64,000 nucleotides of DNA, taken from Mycobacterium sp. Z3061 (GTDB lineage: Bacteria > Actinomycetota > Actinomycetes > Mycobacteriales > Mycobacteriaceae). Below are positions 55,011 to 63,900 of this stretch, in pieces. Location: positions 3,224,001 to 3,288,000 of the forward strand of contig NZ_CP134062.1 in NCBI RefSeq assembly GCF_031583025.1, given 5' to 3'. The notes under the pieces are model-generated. The model did no database searches. It was not told the origin of the DNA and was given only the letters and a program-made list of their open reading frames with translations. Positions within the stretch are counted from its first letter, which is position 1, and each line of letters opens with the position of its first letter. The position numbers were made by a program, and so were the translations under genes.

Positions 55011-55853
55011 ATGGTTGAGTATTCGTTTGCCGCAGAAGTTCCGGAAGGTGAGGCGAGACAGTTGGCAGCCGTGTCGGCCGTGGTGCTCTCGGGCAAGGGC
55101 GGAACAGCCAAGACGTTGTGGCAGATGATGCTGGCGGGGGAGGCCTCGCGGCTGGGGATCTCCACGTTGCTGGTCGACGCGGACCCGGAGCGCAACCTGT
55201 CCAACCACTTCGGGGTGTCGCAGCACTCGACCGGGCTGGGCTCGGTGCTCGAGGAGGCCGGCATCAATTTCTGGGGCGATCCCGGGACCGCGGCCAAGCG
55301 GGTCGATGAGGAGATCATCGACACCAAATGGCCGCACGTCGAACTGCTACCGGCAGGGGCGTCCTTGACCCGGGTCGCCGGGGTCGGCGTCTCGGACACC
55401 GGCCTGCTCCGCGGCATCTTCACCGCGGCCGGCGTGTTCGAGCGCTACGAACTCGTTCTGATCGACACCGGGGGCCGCACGGGCTCGCTCGAGGCGCTCG
55501 CCATGCACCTGGCCGACGTGGCTTATGCGCCGATCGCGCCTACCGGCGACGCGGTCCGCAAGGCCATCGAGGCGCGCAACAGGGTCGAGCGCATCCAGCG
55601 CATTCATCCGCTCAAGTGGTGCGGGGTCGTGCTGTCCGGCTTCGACAGCCGCAACGGCATCGAGCAGTCGATCCGCGAAACGGTGTACAAGGAGTTCGGC
55701 GACGAGGTGCGCGCCGAAGTCCCCCGGCGCGCCATCATCAACGAGGTCTTCCAATTGGGAGATCGGCTGGGCGATCGCCACGAGTGGGTCGCGCGACAGC
55801 TTGCGCCCATCTTTCGCCGATTTCTGGAGGAGGACTTGCTGGGTCGGCGATGA
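55011..55853 (+). CDS. ParA/MinD-like ATPase (orphan)
   Basis: 280 aa. Deviant Walker A GKGGTAKT (about 28-35) with the signature second Lys, LVDADPERNLS (switch I/A'), and VLIDTGGRTGSLE (Walker B-like, with the catalytic-type Asp). No ParB or parS recognised in the vicinity, so an orphan partition- or positioning-type ATPase. The Ala after the Thr of the P-loop (GTAKT instead of GVGKT) is unusual. Function unknown. Confidence 0.8.
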   Translation: MVEYSFAAEVPEGEARQLAAVSAVVLSGKGGTAKTLWQMMLAGEASRLGISTLLVDADPERNLSNHFGVSQHSTGLGSVLEEAGINFWGDPGTAAKRVDEEIIDTKWPHVELLPAGASLTRVAGVGVSDTGLLRGIFTAAGVFERYELVLIDTGGRTGSLEALAMHLADVAYAPIAPTGDAVRKAIEARNRVERIQRIHPLKWCGVVLSGFDSRNGIEQSIRETVYKEFGDEVRAEVPRRAIINEVFQLGDRLGDRHEWVARQLAPIFRRFLEEDLLGRR

Positions 55854-55883
55854 GTCTCGGGTCTTCCCACGGTCGGTAATGAC

Positions 55884-56453
55884 ATGCGCTCACTGATCAT
55901 CACGCAGAACATCACCCTGGACGGCTCGATAGAGATGCTCGGGGACTGGTTCAATCCGGAGACACACGACGATGAACTGACGGCTGAACTGCGCCGTCAG
56001 GACGAAACCGCCGACGCTCTGTTGCTGGGCCGGCAGACATTCCAGGACTTCCGCAGCTACTGGCCGCACCAGACCGACGACCCCACCGGCATCGCGGACT
56101 ACATCAACGGCGTCACCAAGTACGTGGTGTCCTCGACGATCACCGATCCGCAGTGGAGCAACTCGGTCATCGTGTCCGGCGATCCTGTGGAGCAGGTCAG
56201 GACGCTCAAGGCGGCCCCGGGTGGCGATATCGTCGCCACCGGCAGCATTACGTTGTGCCACAACCTGATTACCGCGGGTCTGGTCGATGAATATCGGCTG
56301 TTCGTCTACCCGTACGTCCAAGGCGGCGGTCGGCGGCTGTTCCCGGACGGCACCACCATTTCGGGGTTCGTCCCGGCAGCCGCACCTGTGACGTTTCCCG
56401 GCGGCGTCACGCTGGCTAGCTGGACCGCCCGGACGTCGGCGGCTCGTCGCTGA
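55884..56453 (+). CDS. Dihydrofolate reductase-like (RibD C-terminal domain) protein
   Basis: 189 aa. MRSLIITQNITLDGSIE, ADALLLGRQTFQDFRSYWP, KYVVSST, GGDIVATGSITLCHNLI and DEYRLFVYPYVQGGGRRLF are the usual blocks of the DHFR/RibD-C family (NADPH-dependent reductases). Its last 38 bp overlap the convergent SGNH gene. Substrate unknown. Confidence 0.85.
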   Translation: MRSLIITQNITLDGSIEMLGDWFNPETHDDELTAELRRQDETADALLLGRQTFQDFRSYWPHQTDDPTGIADYINGVTKYVVSSTITDPQWSNSVIVSGDPVEQVRTLKAAPGGDIVATGSITLCHNLITAGLVDEYRLFVYPYVQGGGRRLFPDGTTISGFVPAAAPVTFPGGVTLASWTARTSAARR

Positions 56454-57333
56454 GCGTCAGCTCGCCGGCGAGCGCGCTACCGACTGCTCCGGCTCCTAAT
56501 GCGTTGGGGTGCAAGGGCGCGGCAAGATGTGAGAGCTCGAATCCTTCGATGTACCTGTCGCCGGGGGCGGCGCACATGTCGTGTCCCACCGACACCGGTC
56601 GGGTATCGAAGAAGTCGACCTTCAACTTGGTGGCCAGTCTCCGCTGCTGATCGTCGATCTCGTCTACCTTGGCCTGGAAGTAGTCGGCATCTGCGGGATT
56701 GATCGGCTGCGCTGCGAAACATCCCCCGGGCCGTATGTACGTCGCATAACCGACCAGCACGACGCGGGCCCGCGGGGCTTTCGCCCGCACAGCGCCAATC
56801 ATGGCTTCCCACAACGGTATCTGGTTGCGGATAGCCGCGCTGAACCGGTCACTGCCGCCCGCGACGAAGTCGTTGAAGCAGGGCGGCTGCGTCAAGGAAC
56901 TCCGGCGACACTGAGCCGCGCTGGCGGCCAGGCCGACGTCGTTGCCGCCGATCGTGATGGTGACCAGATCGGTGTCCACAGAAACAGCGTCGATCTGCCG
57001 GGGCACCTTCCCGCCGCTGGTCGACTGTTCTCGATCAGTGATATCGGCGGCGGTGGCGCCGCTGCAACTGACGTCGACGAAGCCGGCGGCGCCGATGCGG
57101 CGGGCCAAGACCGCGGGATAGTCGTTCGTCGACTTGAAGCACCCGGGAGGGTCGGCCGCGTCGGGTACCAGCGGCGCCGCAGCCGCAGAGTCGCCGAGGG
57201 CTACGTATTTGACGCCCCGGCGAATGACTTCGGCGCCCCGCGGTGCCGCGGTTGCGCAGACCGCGGTCACCGCGACCAGCAACGCTGCGGCGTAAACCGA
57301 CGTCCTTCGACGCCATCGGGAAACTTCGGTCAT
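56416..57333 (-). CDS. Secreted SGNH/GDSL-type lipase/esterase
   Basis: 305 aa with a signal peptide or anchor (RTSVYAAALLVAVTAVCATAA). Block I YVALGDSAAAAP (Ser), block III TIGGNDVGL (Gly/Asn) and a C-terminal HPNALG (Asp/His region DLSHLAAPLHPN) give the SGNH fold. Likely an exported lipase or deacetylase. Start chosen at ATG 57333. Confidence 0.85.
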   Translation of the reverse strand: MTEVSRWRRRTSVYAAALLVAVTAVCATAAPRGAEVIRRGVKYVALGDSAAAAPLVPDAADPPGCFKSTNDYPAVLARRIGAAGFVDVSCSGATAADITDREQSTSGGKVPRQIDAVSVDTDLVTITIGGNDVGLAASAAQCRRSSLTQPPCFNDFVAGGSDRFSAAIRNQIPLWEAMIGAVRAKAPRARVVLVGYATYIRPGGCFAAQPINPADADYFQAKVDEIDDQQRRLATKLKVDFFDTRPVSVGHDMCAAPGDRYIEGFELSHLAAPLHPNALGAGAVGSALAGELTLSDEPPTSGRSS

Positions 57334-57380
57334 TTCACCGCCAGAGTAGCGAAGCGACGGCGAGCCACTGGCCGCTTGCT

Positions 57381-57815
57381 TTACGGCGCTTTACCGAGAT
57401 CGCCGAGGGAATTCCTGATCCCGCCGTCCATGTGGATCTGAACCGCTGCCACCGCGACCATCACCGCCGAGGTCACCAGATGCACCACGGCATCGGTGAT
57501 GTTGTTGGGGAAGGTGAACACGTACGCGACCTGATGCGAGAAGAATGCCCAGACACCCGGCGCCGCACCGGCGATCGCGGCAAGCACGAGGTAGAGCACG
57601 GCCCATGATTTGCGGAGTGCGAACACCAGGCCAGGACCGAAGAGGGCCAGGCCGGCGACGGCATGCCAGCCGTTGTAATCCATGCCGAGGAGTTGGACGG
57701 TCGGCGCGTGGGGCCCGGTCGCGAAACTGGGTTCCATAATGAACCCGATCACCGCCTGGATGACGTGCAGAGCGCAGATGATCAGCAGCCCGATCTGGGC
57801 GAAGCTCCACCTCAT
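57381..57815 (-). CDS. DUF4383 membrane protein
   Basis: 144 aa from ATG 57815 with GAGGAGG 7 nt upstream. Four transmembrane helices: QIGLLIICALHVIQAVIGF, WHAVAGLALFGPGLVFAL, VLYLVLAAIAGAAPGVWAFF and AVVHLVTSAVMVAVAAVQI. DUF4383 family, function unknown. Confidence 0.82.
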   Translation of the reverse strand: MRWSFAQIGLLIICALHVIQAVIGFIMEPSFATGPHAPTVQLLGMDYNGWHAVAGLALFGPGLVFALRKSWAVLYLVLAAIAGAAPGVWAFFSHQVAYVFTFPNNITDAVVHLVTSAVMVAVAAVQIHMDGGIRNSLGDLGKAP

Positions 57816-58366
57816 ACGGCACCTCCTCGTGCTGACGGGTTCCACCCAATACTACGCCTCGTAGTAGAGGTCTCTGCCGGGTCGTGGCAACATACAACCC
57901 CGGCGCCGGCACGCGGACACACCCGATCTACGCGCAATTCTCGCGGCGTCAGCTAACGCAGTAGCACCTCGCCATGCGAATGGTCTCAATCCAGAAGGCG
58001 CCGTGGAATGGGTGCGCCGATACATATTGTTGAATTTGTCCAACCAATAGTCATACGAGTGTCCCAGAAATAGCTGCACCACCTGGCAATCTCTGCCAAG
58101 AACGCCGCGGTGCCTTCCCACGCCAGCCCAAAGTCGCAGCTCAACGCAATATCTACCGGCACAGCGGGATTGCCTCCAGTCGGAGCGAGCCGGCCGGAAT
58201 AATTGTCTGGATTAGTCGGCGCGAACGGTTGAAACTGGCGTCACTCTATGGCAGCCTTCGTGTCCGTGATGCAATCGTTATAGAGATCTGAGTGCGACCC
58301 CGTCTGAGACAGATATAAGACAGTTATGTGACTGTTATAAGACCGTGATTGAGCAAAGGATTGTGC
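57816..58366 (+). promoter_or_regulatory. Intergenic region controlling PE-GH12 and DUF4383
   Basis: No gene. TACTAC-GCCTC-GTAGTA (57850-57866) is an inverted repeat near the DUF4383 promoter. Close to the PE-GH12 start are CCGTGAT at 58264-58270 and 58343-58349, two ATAAGAC copies (about 58315 and 58337) and CAGT-TATGTG-ACTG (58321-58334). The AT-rich 58300-58350 stretch should hold the promoter. CCGTGAT is the same core as the repeats before PE_PGRS-GH64. Confidence 0.4.
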
Positions 58367-60337
58367 ATGTCGTATGTGATCGCGACCCCCGAAGCGCTGG
58401 CTGCGGCGGTGACGGATATCGCCGGAATCGGATCCTCGCTCAGCGCCGCCAATGCCGCGGCAGCGGTTCCGACCACCGAGATTCTGGCCGCCGCCGCCGA
58501 TGAGATATCAACCGCCGTCGCCTCGTTGTTCGGCGCCCACGCGCTGGACTATCAGTCACTGAGCGCCCGGGTGGCGTCTTTTCAGGCCCAGTTCATGGAC
58601 TCTCTCTTCGCCGGCGCGCAACGGTATGCCGGCGCCGAGTTGCTCAACGGTTCGCTGCTGCGCGGCGTTGCGGAGCGGCTGCTGGGCGGCGGACGGCCGG
58701 GCAACGACGGTTCGAGTGCGGGATCCGCGAGCGCCGAGGCGACCGGTGCGGCGACGAGCCAGCCGACCGGCACGACGGCGAAGACAACGGCAGCCGCCGC
58801 CACCGCCACCGCGACGCCGGCGTCGGGCGGCGCGACCGGCACGGGGATAAAGGCGACATATGCCACCACATCGCAGTGGAACAGCGGATTCGTCGCCAAC
58901 TACACGATCACCAACACCGGCACAACGCCGTTGACCAACTGGCAGCTCCAATTCAGCCTGCCCACAGGCGAATCCGTGGCGAACCTGTGGAACGGACACG
59001 TCACGCAGTCCGGCACGCAGTACACGGTCACCCCGCACAGCTACAACGCCACCATCGCTCCCGGCGACTCGGTCACCGTCGGATTCCAGGGCGCTCAGTC
59101 TGGGACCTATTCACCGCCGACCAATGTGTCGATCGGCGGTCAGCCGGTCATCGGCGGTCCGACCCCGCCCGTGACGACCCCGCCGGTGACGACCCCGCCC
59201 GTCACGACGCCGCCGGTGACGACACCGCCGGTCACCACCCCACCGGTCACGACGCCGCCGGCCGGCACCGGCGGACTGACGGCCGCATATACGGCGACGT
59301 CGCAGTGGAACAGCGGATTCAACGGGAACTATGCGATCACGAATTCAGGTACCACGCCGCTGAGCAACTGGAACCTCCAATTCGACCTCCCCGCAAACGA
59401 ATCCATCACCAACCTGTGGAATGGTCAGGTCACTCACACCGGCTCGCACTACACGGTGACCCCGGCGAGCTACAACGGCACGATCGCGCCCGGCGGATCG
59501 GTCAATGTCGGTTTCCAGGCGTCGCAGACGGGTTCCTACGGCGCACCAAGCAACCTGCTGATCAACGGTCAACCGGTGACGGGCGGGTCCACCACACCGA
59601 CTCCGCCGACGACCACCCCGCCGACCACCACCCCGCCGACCACCACACCGCCGACCGGCGGCACCCTCATCTCCAACCAGTACGGGACCACCACGGTCGG
59701 CAACGCCTATGTCGTGCAGAACAACGCGTGGAACAACCCGGGCGGACAGGCGATCACCGTCAGCCAGACCGGCTTCACCATCACCACTGAAAACGGTTCT
59801 GCCCCGACCAACGGCGCCCCGCTGGGTTACCCGTCCATCTATACGGGCTGGCACTACGGCACGGGTTCACCAGGCACGATCCTGCCGATACAGCTGGGCC
59901 AGATTCAGACGGCGACCAGCAGCATCAGCTACACCTATCCAACCAGCGGGATCTACGACGCCGCCTACGACATCTGGCTGAACCCCACGCCCATCACCAC
60001 CGGCGTCAACCAGCAGGAAGTGATGATCTGGTTCAACCACACCGGCCCCATTCAGCCGGTCGGCTCGGTGGTGGGCAATGCGACCATCGACGGGCAGAAC
60101 TTCGCGGTGTGGAAGGGCAGCAACGGCCAGAACAACGTGGTGTCGTATGTGGCGAACTCGCCGATCACCACGTGGAACAGTTTCGATGTGATGGGTTTCA
60201 TCGACAACACCCAGACGTGGGAGCCGGTGACCGACTCGTGGTACCTGACCAGCATCCAGGCCGGCTTCGAGCCGTGGAGCGGCAGTGTCGGCGCGGGCGT
60301 CAACAACTTCTCCGCCAGCATCAACGGCCACAACTGA
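58367..60337 (+). CDS. PE-domain cellulase: PE-CBM2-CBM2-GH12
   Basis: 656 aa from ATG 58367 (AAAGGA upstream). PE domain 1-~98 with YAGAE (87-91); Ala/Thr linker; CBM2a cellulose-binding modules at 160-263 and 303-407, each with QWNSGF, NWxLQF and LWNG tryptophans; Pro-Thr linkers between them (repeated TPPVT at 266-298, TPPTT at 411-430); GH12 endoglucanase 433-656 with nucleophile Glu551 (NQQEVMIWF) and acid/base Glu635 (AGFEPWSG). Intact. M. tuberculosis has only a split remnant (PE10-celA2a-celA2b). Predicted ESX-exported beta-1,4-glucanase. Confidence 0.92.
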   Translation: MSYVIATPEALAAAVTDIAGIGSSLSAANAAAAVPTTEILAAAADEISTAVASLFGAHALDYQSLSARVASFQAQFMDSLFAGAQRYAGAELLNGSLLRGVAERLLGGGRPGNDGSSAGSASAEATGAATSQPTGTTAKTTAAAATATATPASGGATGTGIKATYATTSQWNSGFVANYTITNTGTTPLTNWQLQFSLPTGESVANLWNGHVTQSGTQYTVTPHSYNATIAPGDSVTVGFQGAQSGTYSPPTNVSIGGQPVIGGPTPPVTTPPVTTPPVTTPPVTTPPVTTPPVTTPPAGTGGLTAAYTATSQWNSGFNGNYAITNSGTTPLSNWNLQFDLPANESITNLWNGQVTHTGSHYTVTPASYNGTIAPGGSVNVGFQASQTGSYGAPSNLLINGQPVTGGSTTPTPPTTTPPTTTPPTTTPPTGGTLISNQYGTTTVGNAYVVQNNAWNNPGGQAITVSQTGFTITTENGSAPTNGAPLGYPSIYTGWHYGTGSPGTILPIQLGQIQTATSSISYTYPTSGIYDAAYDIWLNPTPITTGVNQQEVMIWFNHTGPIQPVGSVVGNATIDGQNFAVWKGSNGQNNVVSYVANSPITTWNSFDVMGFIDNTQTWEPVTDSWYLTSIQAGFEPWSGSVGAGVNNFSASINGHN

Positions 60338-60552
60338 GCGTCGACCGTATTCATCCGACCACCAATCTCGGCGTCGGCACGGACACCCGACTCGCGGTTC
60401 ACTCAACTTCCTGTCGGCGCCGAGGGTCTCGCACGCAGCATTCGACGTACACCGACGGCAATCTGTGAGAATCTGTCACGCGATGCTCGACAGCCTGAAC
60501 ATGACGGGTAGTCGTCAGAGCGATCGACGGCAAGCCGATCGAGGATGTTTCG

Positions 60553-63147
60553 ATGAATCGTGAGCACCTCTTACGTGCGACGGCAGACTTTCTGAGTCGT
60601 CGGCCCAATGCCAGCCAGGATGAGATTGCGGCTGCAGTGGGGGTGAGCCGGGCGACTTTGCATCGCCAGTTCGCCGGCCGCGAGGCCTTGCTGGAGGCGC
60701 TGGACGTACTGGCGATCACGACCCTGCGTGACGCCCTGCAATCCTCGCGGTGGCAGGAGGGTCCGCCGGTGGAGGGGCTGCGGCGACTGGTCGCTGCCTG
60801 CGAACCGGCGGCTGGTTACGTGGCTTTTCTCCACTCCCGAAACGAAGCTGCGGAGCGGCGGCAGTCCAGGGCGGGTTGGGATGAGATCAACGGTGAGATC
60901 GAGCGATTTTTTCTGCACGGCCAGCAAGCGGGCGCATTCCGGCCTGATGTGACCGCGGTCTGGCTTACCGAGGTCTTTTACAGCCTCGTTTCGGGGGCGA
61001 AGTGGTCGATCCAGCTCGGACGCGCTGCCAGCCGCGATTTCACCAGGATGATCACCGAGTTGATGCTGCACGGCGTACGAGCCGCGACCCGGGGCAATCT
61101 TCCCGCGCCATTGCCCGGCTTCGTCGGACGCGCCGCCGAACTCGCCGAACTGGACGACATGATCGCGGCCTCACGCCTGGTCACGCTGACTGGCATTGGC
61201 GGCATCGGCAAATCCACCCTGGCGTTGCAAGCCGCCCGTCAACGTGTTGCCGACTTCAGCGGTGGAGTGTGGTTGATCGAGCTCGGTGAGCTCAGCGACG
61301 GCGAGCCGTTGGCCGCCGTGGCCGCCGCAGCGCTGGGGGTTCGCGACTTGAGCGCCCGCCCGCTACTGGAGGTGATGGTCGAGGCGCTGGCCGACCGGGA
61401 GGCACTGCTGGTTCTCGATAACTGCGAGCTCGTTCTGGACGCGACTGTCCGGTTCGTCGAGACGCTCCTGGCAGGCTGTCCGAAGCTGCGGATTCTGGCG
61501 ACCAGCCGAGAAATTCTCGACATCGACGGGGAATCGGTGCTGCCGGTCCCGCCTCTTCCCGTTCCCGACACCGATTCGGCCAGCCGGGAGCAGTTGGCTA
61601 GCTGTGACGCCGTGGCGTTGTTTCTCAAGCATGCCCGCGCCACCCAGCGCAGTTTTTCGCTCACCGAGCGCAATGCGCCAGCGGTGGCGCGTATCTGCAA
61701 CCAGCTCGATGGACTGCCGTTGGCGATCGAACTGGCAGCCCCACTGCTGCGGACAATGTCCATCGAGCAGATCGCCGCCCGAATCTCCAGCCGATTCAAG
61801 CTGCTTTCCCACGGCAAGCGCGGGGCATCCGGCCGCCAACAGACCTTGAATTACTGCATCGCCTGGAGTTATCAGCGCTGCACCGAAGCCGAGCGGCAAC
61901 TCTGGTCGGGGTTGTCGGTGTTCGCCGGCAGCTTCGAGCCGGCGGCTGTTCAACATGTCTGCGCCCCCGACACGTCCGAGGACAAGCTGCTCGAGATGCT
62001 CTGCACCTTGGTGGACAAATCCATCCTCATCCGCACACCGGCCGATGACGCGGTGTATTTTCGCCAGCTGGCAACCCTGCGCGAATACGGCCACAATCAG
62101 CTGAGCTCGGATGAGCAAGCCGAGCTGCGTCGCCGACATCTCGACTGGTATCACCGACTGGCCGCCGAACAAGCCGGCTTTGAATGGTATGGCGAGCACC
62201 AGGTCGTCTGGCTTCAACGCCTCCGACGCGAAACGTCGAACCTCCGCGCAGCCTTGCGATTTGCGCTGGACACCGCACCGTCGGTCGCCCTGGAGATGGC
62301 CACCCACCTGCGCGGCCTCTGGACTGCGATCGGCATGATGCAACAAGGGCGCCGCTGGATTGAGCAAGCCTTGGACGTCGTCTCCGCCGAACCTTCCCTA
62401 GCGCGCCTTGCGGCGGTCATCTCGGTTGCGGAAACAGCCGTCTTGCAAGTCGATATACCCACCCTGGCCGCACGGCAGGCCGAAGCTCGTCAACTGCTCA
62501 CCAGCGTCACCGAGGAACGGGCCCTCGCTCACTTCACTGCCAACGAGGCAGCCCTCGCCCTGCTTCAGGGGCAACCACACTCGGCACAGACCCTGGCCGA
62601 ACAGTCCCTGAACGGCACCACGTATGTACCCGTGCAGATCTACGCCTTGCTATTGATGATCGGGGCGTGCGCGGCCGCCGGTGATGCGCATACAGCGATC
62701 GCGCACGCCGAGCGCGGTCTTGCGCTATCGGAAGCCCACGGCCACGACATCGTCCTACGGACCTATCTGCTGGCGGCTCTCGGGCTGAGCCGTCTGGCGC
62801 TCGGTGAACTCGACCAGGCCGAGCAATGCGTGCGTGAGGGGCTGCAATTGGCTCGGATGATCAACGACAGCGTCACCTGCGCCACCTTCCTCGAGACGGC
62901 ATCCTGGATTGCCGCGGCCAGACAGGATCCGCGGCGCGCCGCGGTGCTGATGGCCGCGGCTGCCGCCATCGGCCGCGCTGCCGGCGCTACCGGCGCCGTC
63001 TCGGCATACGTAGGGCCTTTCCATGAAGCCTGCGAACTCCAAGTGAGGGAGCAGCTCGCGCCTGCCGATTACCGGGCGGCGACCAATGAAGGCAGATTGC
63101 TGTCCCTCGACGATGCCGTCGCCATCGTCCTCGAGGAACTGGTGTAA
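60553..63147 (+). CDS. TetR-STAND-TPR regulator (large fusion protein)
   Basis: 864 aa. Residues 1-~180 form a whole TetR-type repressor: HTH 20-45 (QDEIAAAVGVSRATLHRQFAG) and a helical ligand domain. Then a STAND/NB-ARC ATPase: GFVGRAAEL, Walker A GIGGIGKST (214-222), Walker B ALLVLDN (284-290), ATSRE and GLPLAIELAA (387-396). The C-terminal half is winged-helix plus TPR-like helices (to 864). No LuxR or SARP HTH at the C-terminus. A single-component switch that could use ATP-driven oligomerisation to change DNA binding. Location just after PE-GH12 suggests it may regulate it. Confidence 0.82.
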   Translation: MNREHLLRATADFLSRRPNASQDEIAAAVGVSRATLHRQFAGREALLEALDVLAITTLRDALQSSRWQEGPPVEGLRRLVAACEPAAGYVAFLHSRNEAAERRQSRAGWDEINGEIERFFLHGQQAGAFRPDVTAVWLTEVFYSLVSGAKWSIQLGRAASRDFTRMITELMLHGVRAATRGNLPAPLPGFVGRAAELAELDDMIAASRLVTLTGIGGIGKSTLALQAARQRVADFSGGVWLIELGELSDGEPLAAVAAAALGVRDLSARPLLEVMVEALADREALLVLDNCELVLDATVRFVETLLAGCPKLRILATSREILDIDGESVLPVPPLPVPDTDSASREQLASCDAVALFLKHARATQRSFSLTERNAPAVARICNQLDGLPLAIELAAPLLRTMSIEQIAARISSRFKLLSHGKRGASGRQQTLNYCIAWSYQRCTEAERQLWSGLSVFAGSFEPAAVQHVCAPDTSEDKLLEMLCTLVDKSILIRTPADDAVYFRQLATLREYGHNQLSSDEQAELRRRHLDWYHRLAAEQAGFEWYGEHQVVWLQRLRRETSNLRAALRFALDTAPSVALEMATHLRGLWTAIGMMQQGRRWIEQALDVVSAEPSLARLAAVISVAETAVLQVDIPTLAARQAEARQLLTSVTEERALAHFTANEAALALLQGQPHSAQTLAEQSLNGTTYVPVQIYALLLMIGACAAAGDAHTAIAHAERGLALSEAHGHDIVLRTYLLAALGLSRLALGELDQAEQCVREGLQLARMINDSVTCATFLETASWIAAARQDPRRAAVLMAAAAAIGRAAGATGAVSAYVGPFHEACELQVREQLAPADYRAATNEGRLLSLDDAVAIVLEELV

Positions 63148-63204
63148 TTCAGCTGACCGCTAACCGCAGCCCAGTCGAATATTGCTGCGCAAGAACAGGT
63201 TTGA

Positions 63205-63900
63205 TCAGTTCGCCGGCGCGGGGGTCATCGATCCGATGAAGTACGTTTCGCGGCCGGTGGGATAGCCACCGCCATTGGTGGCGATATGGACGTGGTCGTA
63301 ATGGTTGGCCGTTTCGTTGCCCAGGTCGGCGGTCCAGCTTCCCGAGGCGGGGCCGAGGTAGATCTTCTGCCGCCAGATGACGTGGTCGATTCCCCAGCGT
63401 TTGGCGTTGGCCAGGGCCAGCCCCGCGATCTGATTGCCCAGCGCGATGCCTTCCGGGCTGTCATGGTTCGGGATCATCACGTCGATCGCCAGACCACTGG
63501 GGTGCCAGCGCAAGGCATCCTGCCGGAAGCCGCCGATGGTCTTGATCTCCGGGAACAGCAACTCGATGACCCGGGCCGCCCAGATGGTCTTGACCTGCAA
63601 GCCTCCCTCAGGGGCGATCCCGGCAGGTAGCGCCATCTGAAAGTCCTGGGCCGACATGGGCGCGTTGCCGGCCAACATCGCCGCCTCGGCCGCGCTCGCG
63701 GTCTGGGGGGCGGCGACCGACGGGGACGCCGTCGTGCTTGTCGCCGGCGGCGCCGCGACCAGAGGGCTGTCGGCGCAACAGGGCGTGCTCTGCTTGGTGT
63801 CCTGGGCGTAGATCATCCCGCCGGCCAGCACCAGCGAGGCCGCGATCGCCAACCAGCGGCCCCAGCCTTTCGCATCGGCGTCTTTGCCCACCTGGAGCAC
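63205..63900 (-). CDS. Membrane-anchored M15-like peptidase (ARB_07466-type C-terminal domain)
   Basis: 231 aa. Transmembrane anchor ~14-31 (LAIAASLVLAGGMIYAQ), a Ser/Ala/Thr-rich spacer, then IKTIGGFRQDALRWHPSGLAIDVMIPN with H-x6-D and a C-terminal HYDHVHIATNGGG (HxH-like), the zinc-site pattern of D-Ala-D-Ala carboxypeptidase (M15)-like domains. Likely a cell-wall-associated domain; zinc binding inferred from spacing. Confidence 0.75.
   Translation of the reverse strand: MLQVGKDADAKGWGRWLAIAASLVLAGGMIYAQDTKQSTPCCADSPLVAAPPATSTTASPSVAAPQTASAAEAAMLAGNAPMSAQDFQMALPAGIAPEGGLQVKTIWAARVIELLFPEIKTIGGFRQDALRWHPSGLAIDVMIPNHDSPEGIALGNQIAGLALANAKRWGIDHVIWRQKIYLGPASGSWTADLGNETANHYDHVHIATNGGGYPTGRETYFIGSMTPAPAN

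Noticed and set aside
58321-58350. Possible CRP (cAMP receptor) site before PE-GH12
   Set aside because: TATGTGACTG has only one half; there is no GTG-N8-CAC symmetry, so the Crp consensus is not met.
59160-59270. Repeated ACCCCGCCGGTGACG units that could be taken for a tandem-repeat or CRISPR-like array
   Set aside because: They encode the TPPVT linker of the cellulase in frame, with no spacers; normal Pro-Thr linker.
62900-63147. LuxR-type HTH at the end of the STAND protein
   Set aside because: The last 80 residues are TPR-like helices with no HTH pattern; the DNA-binding domain is N-terminal TetR.
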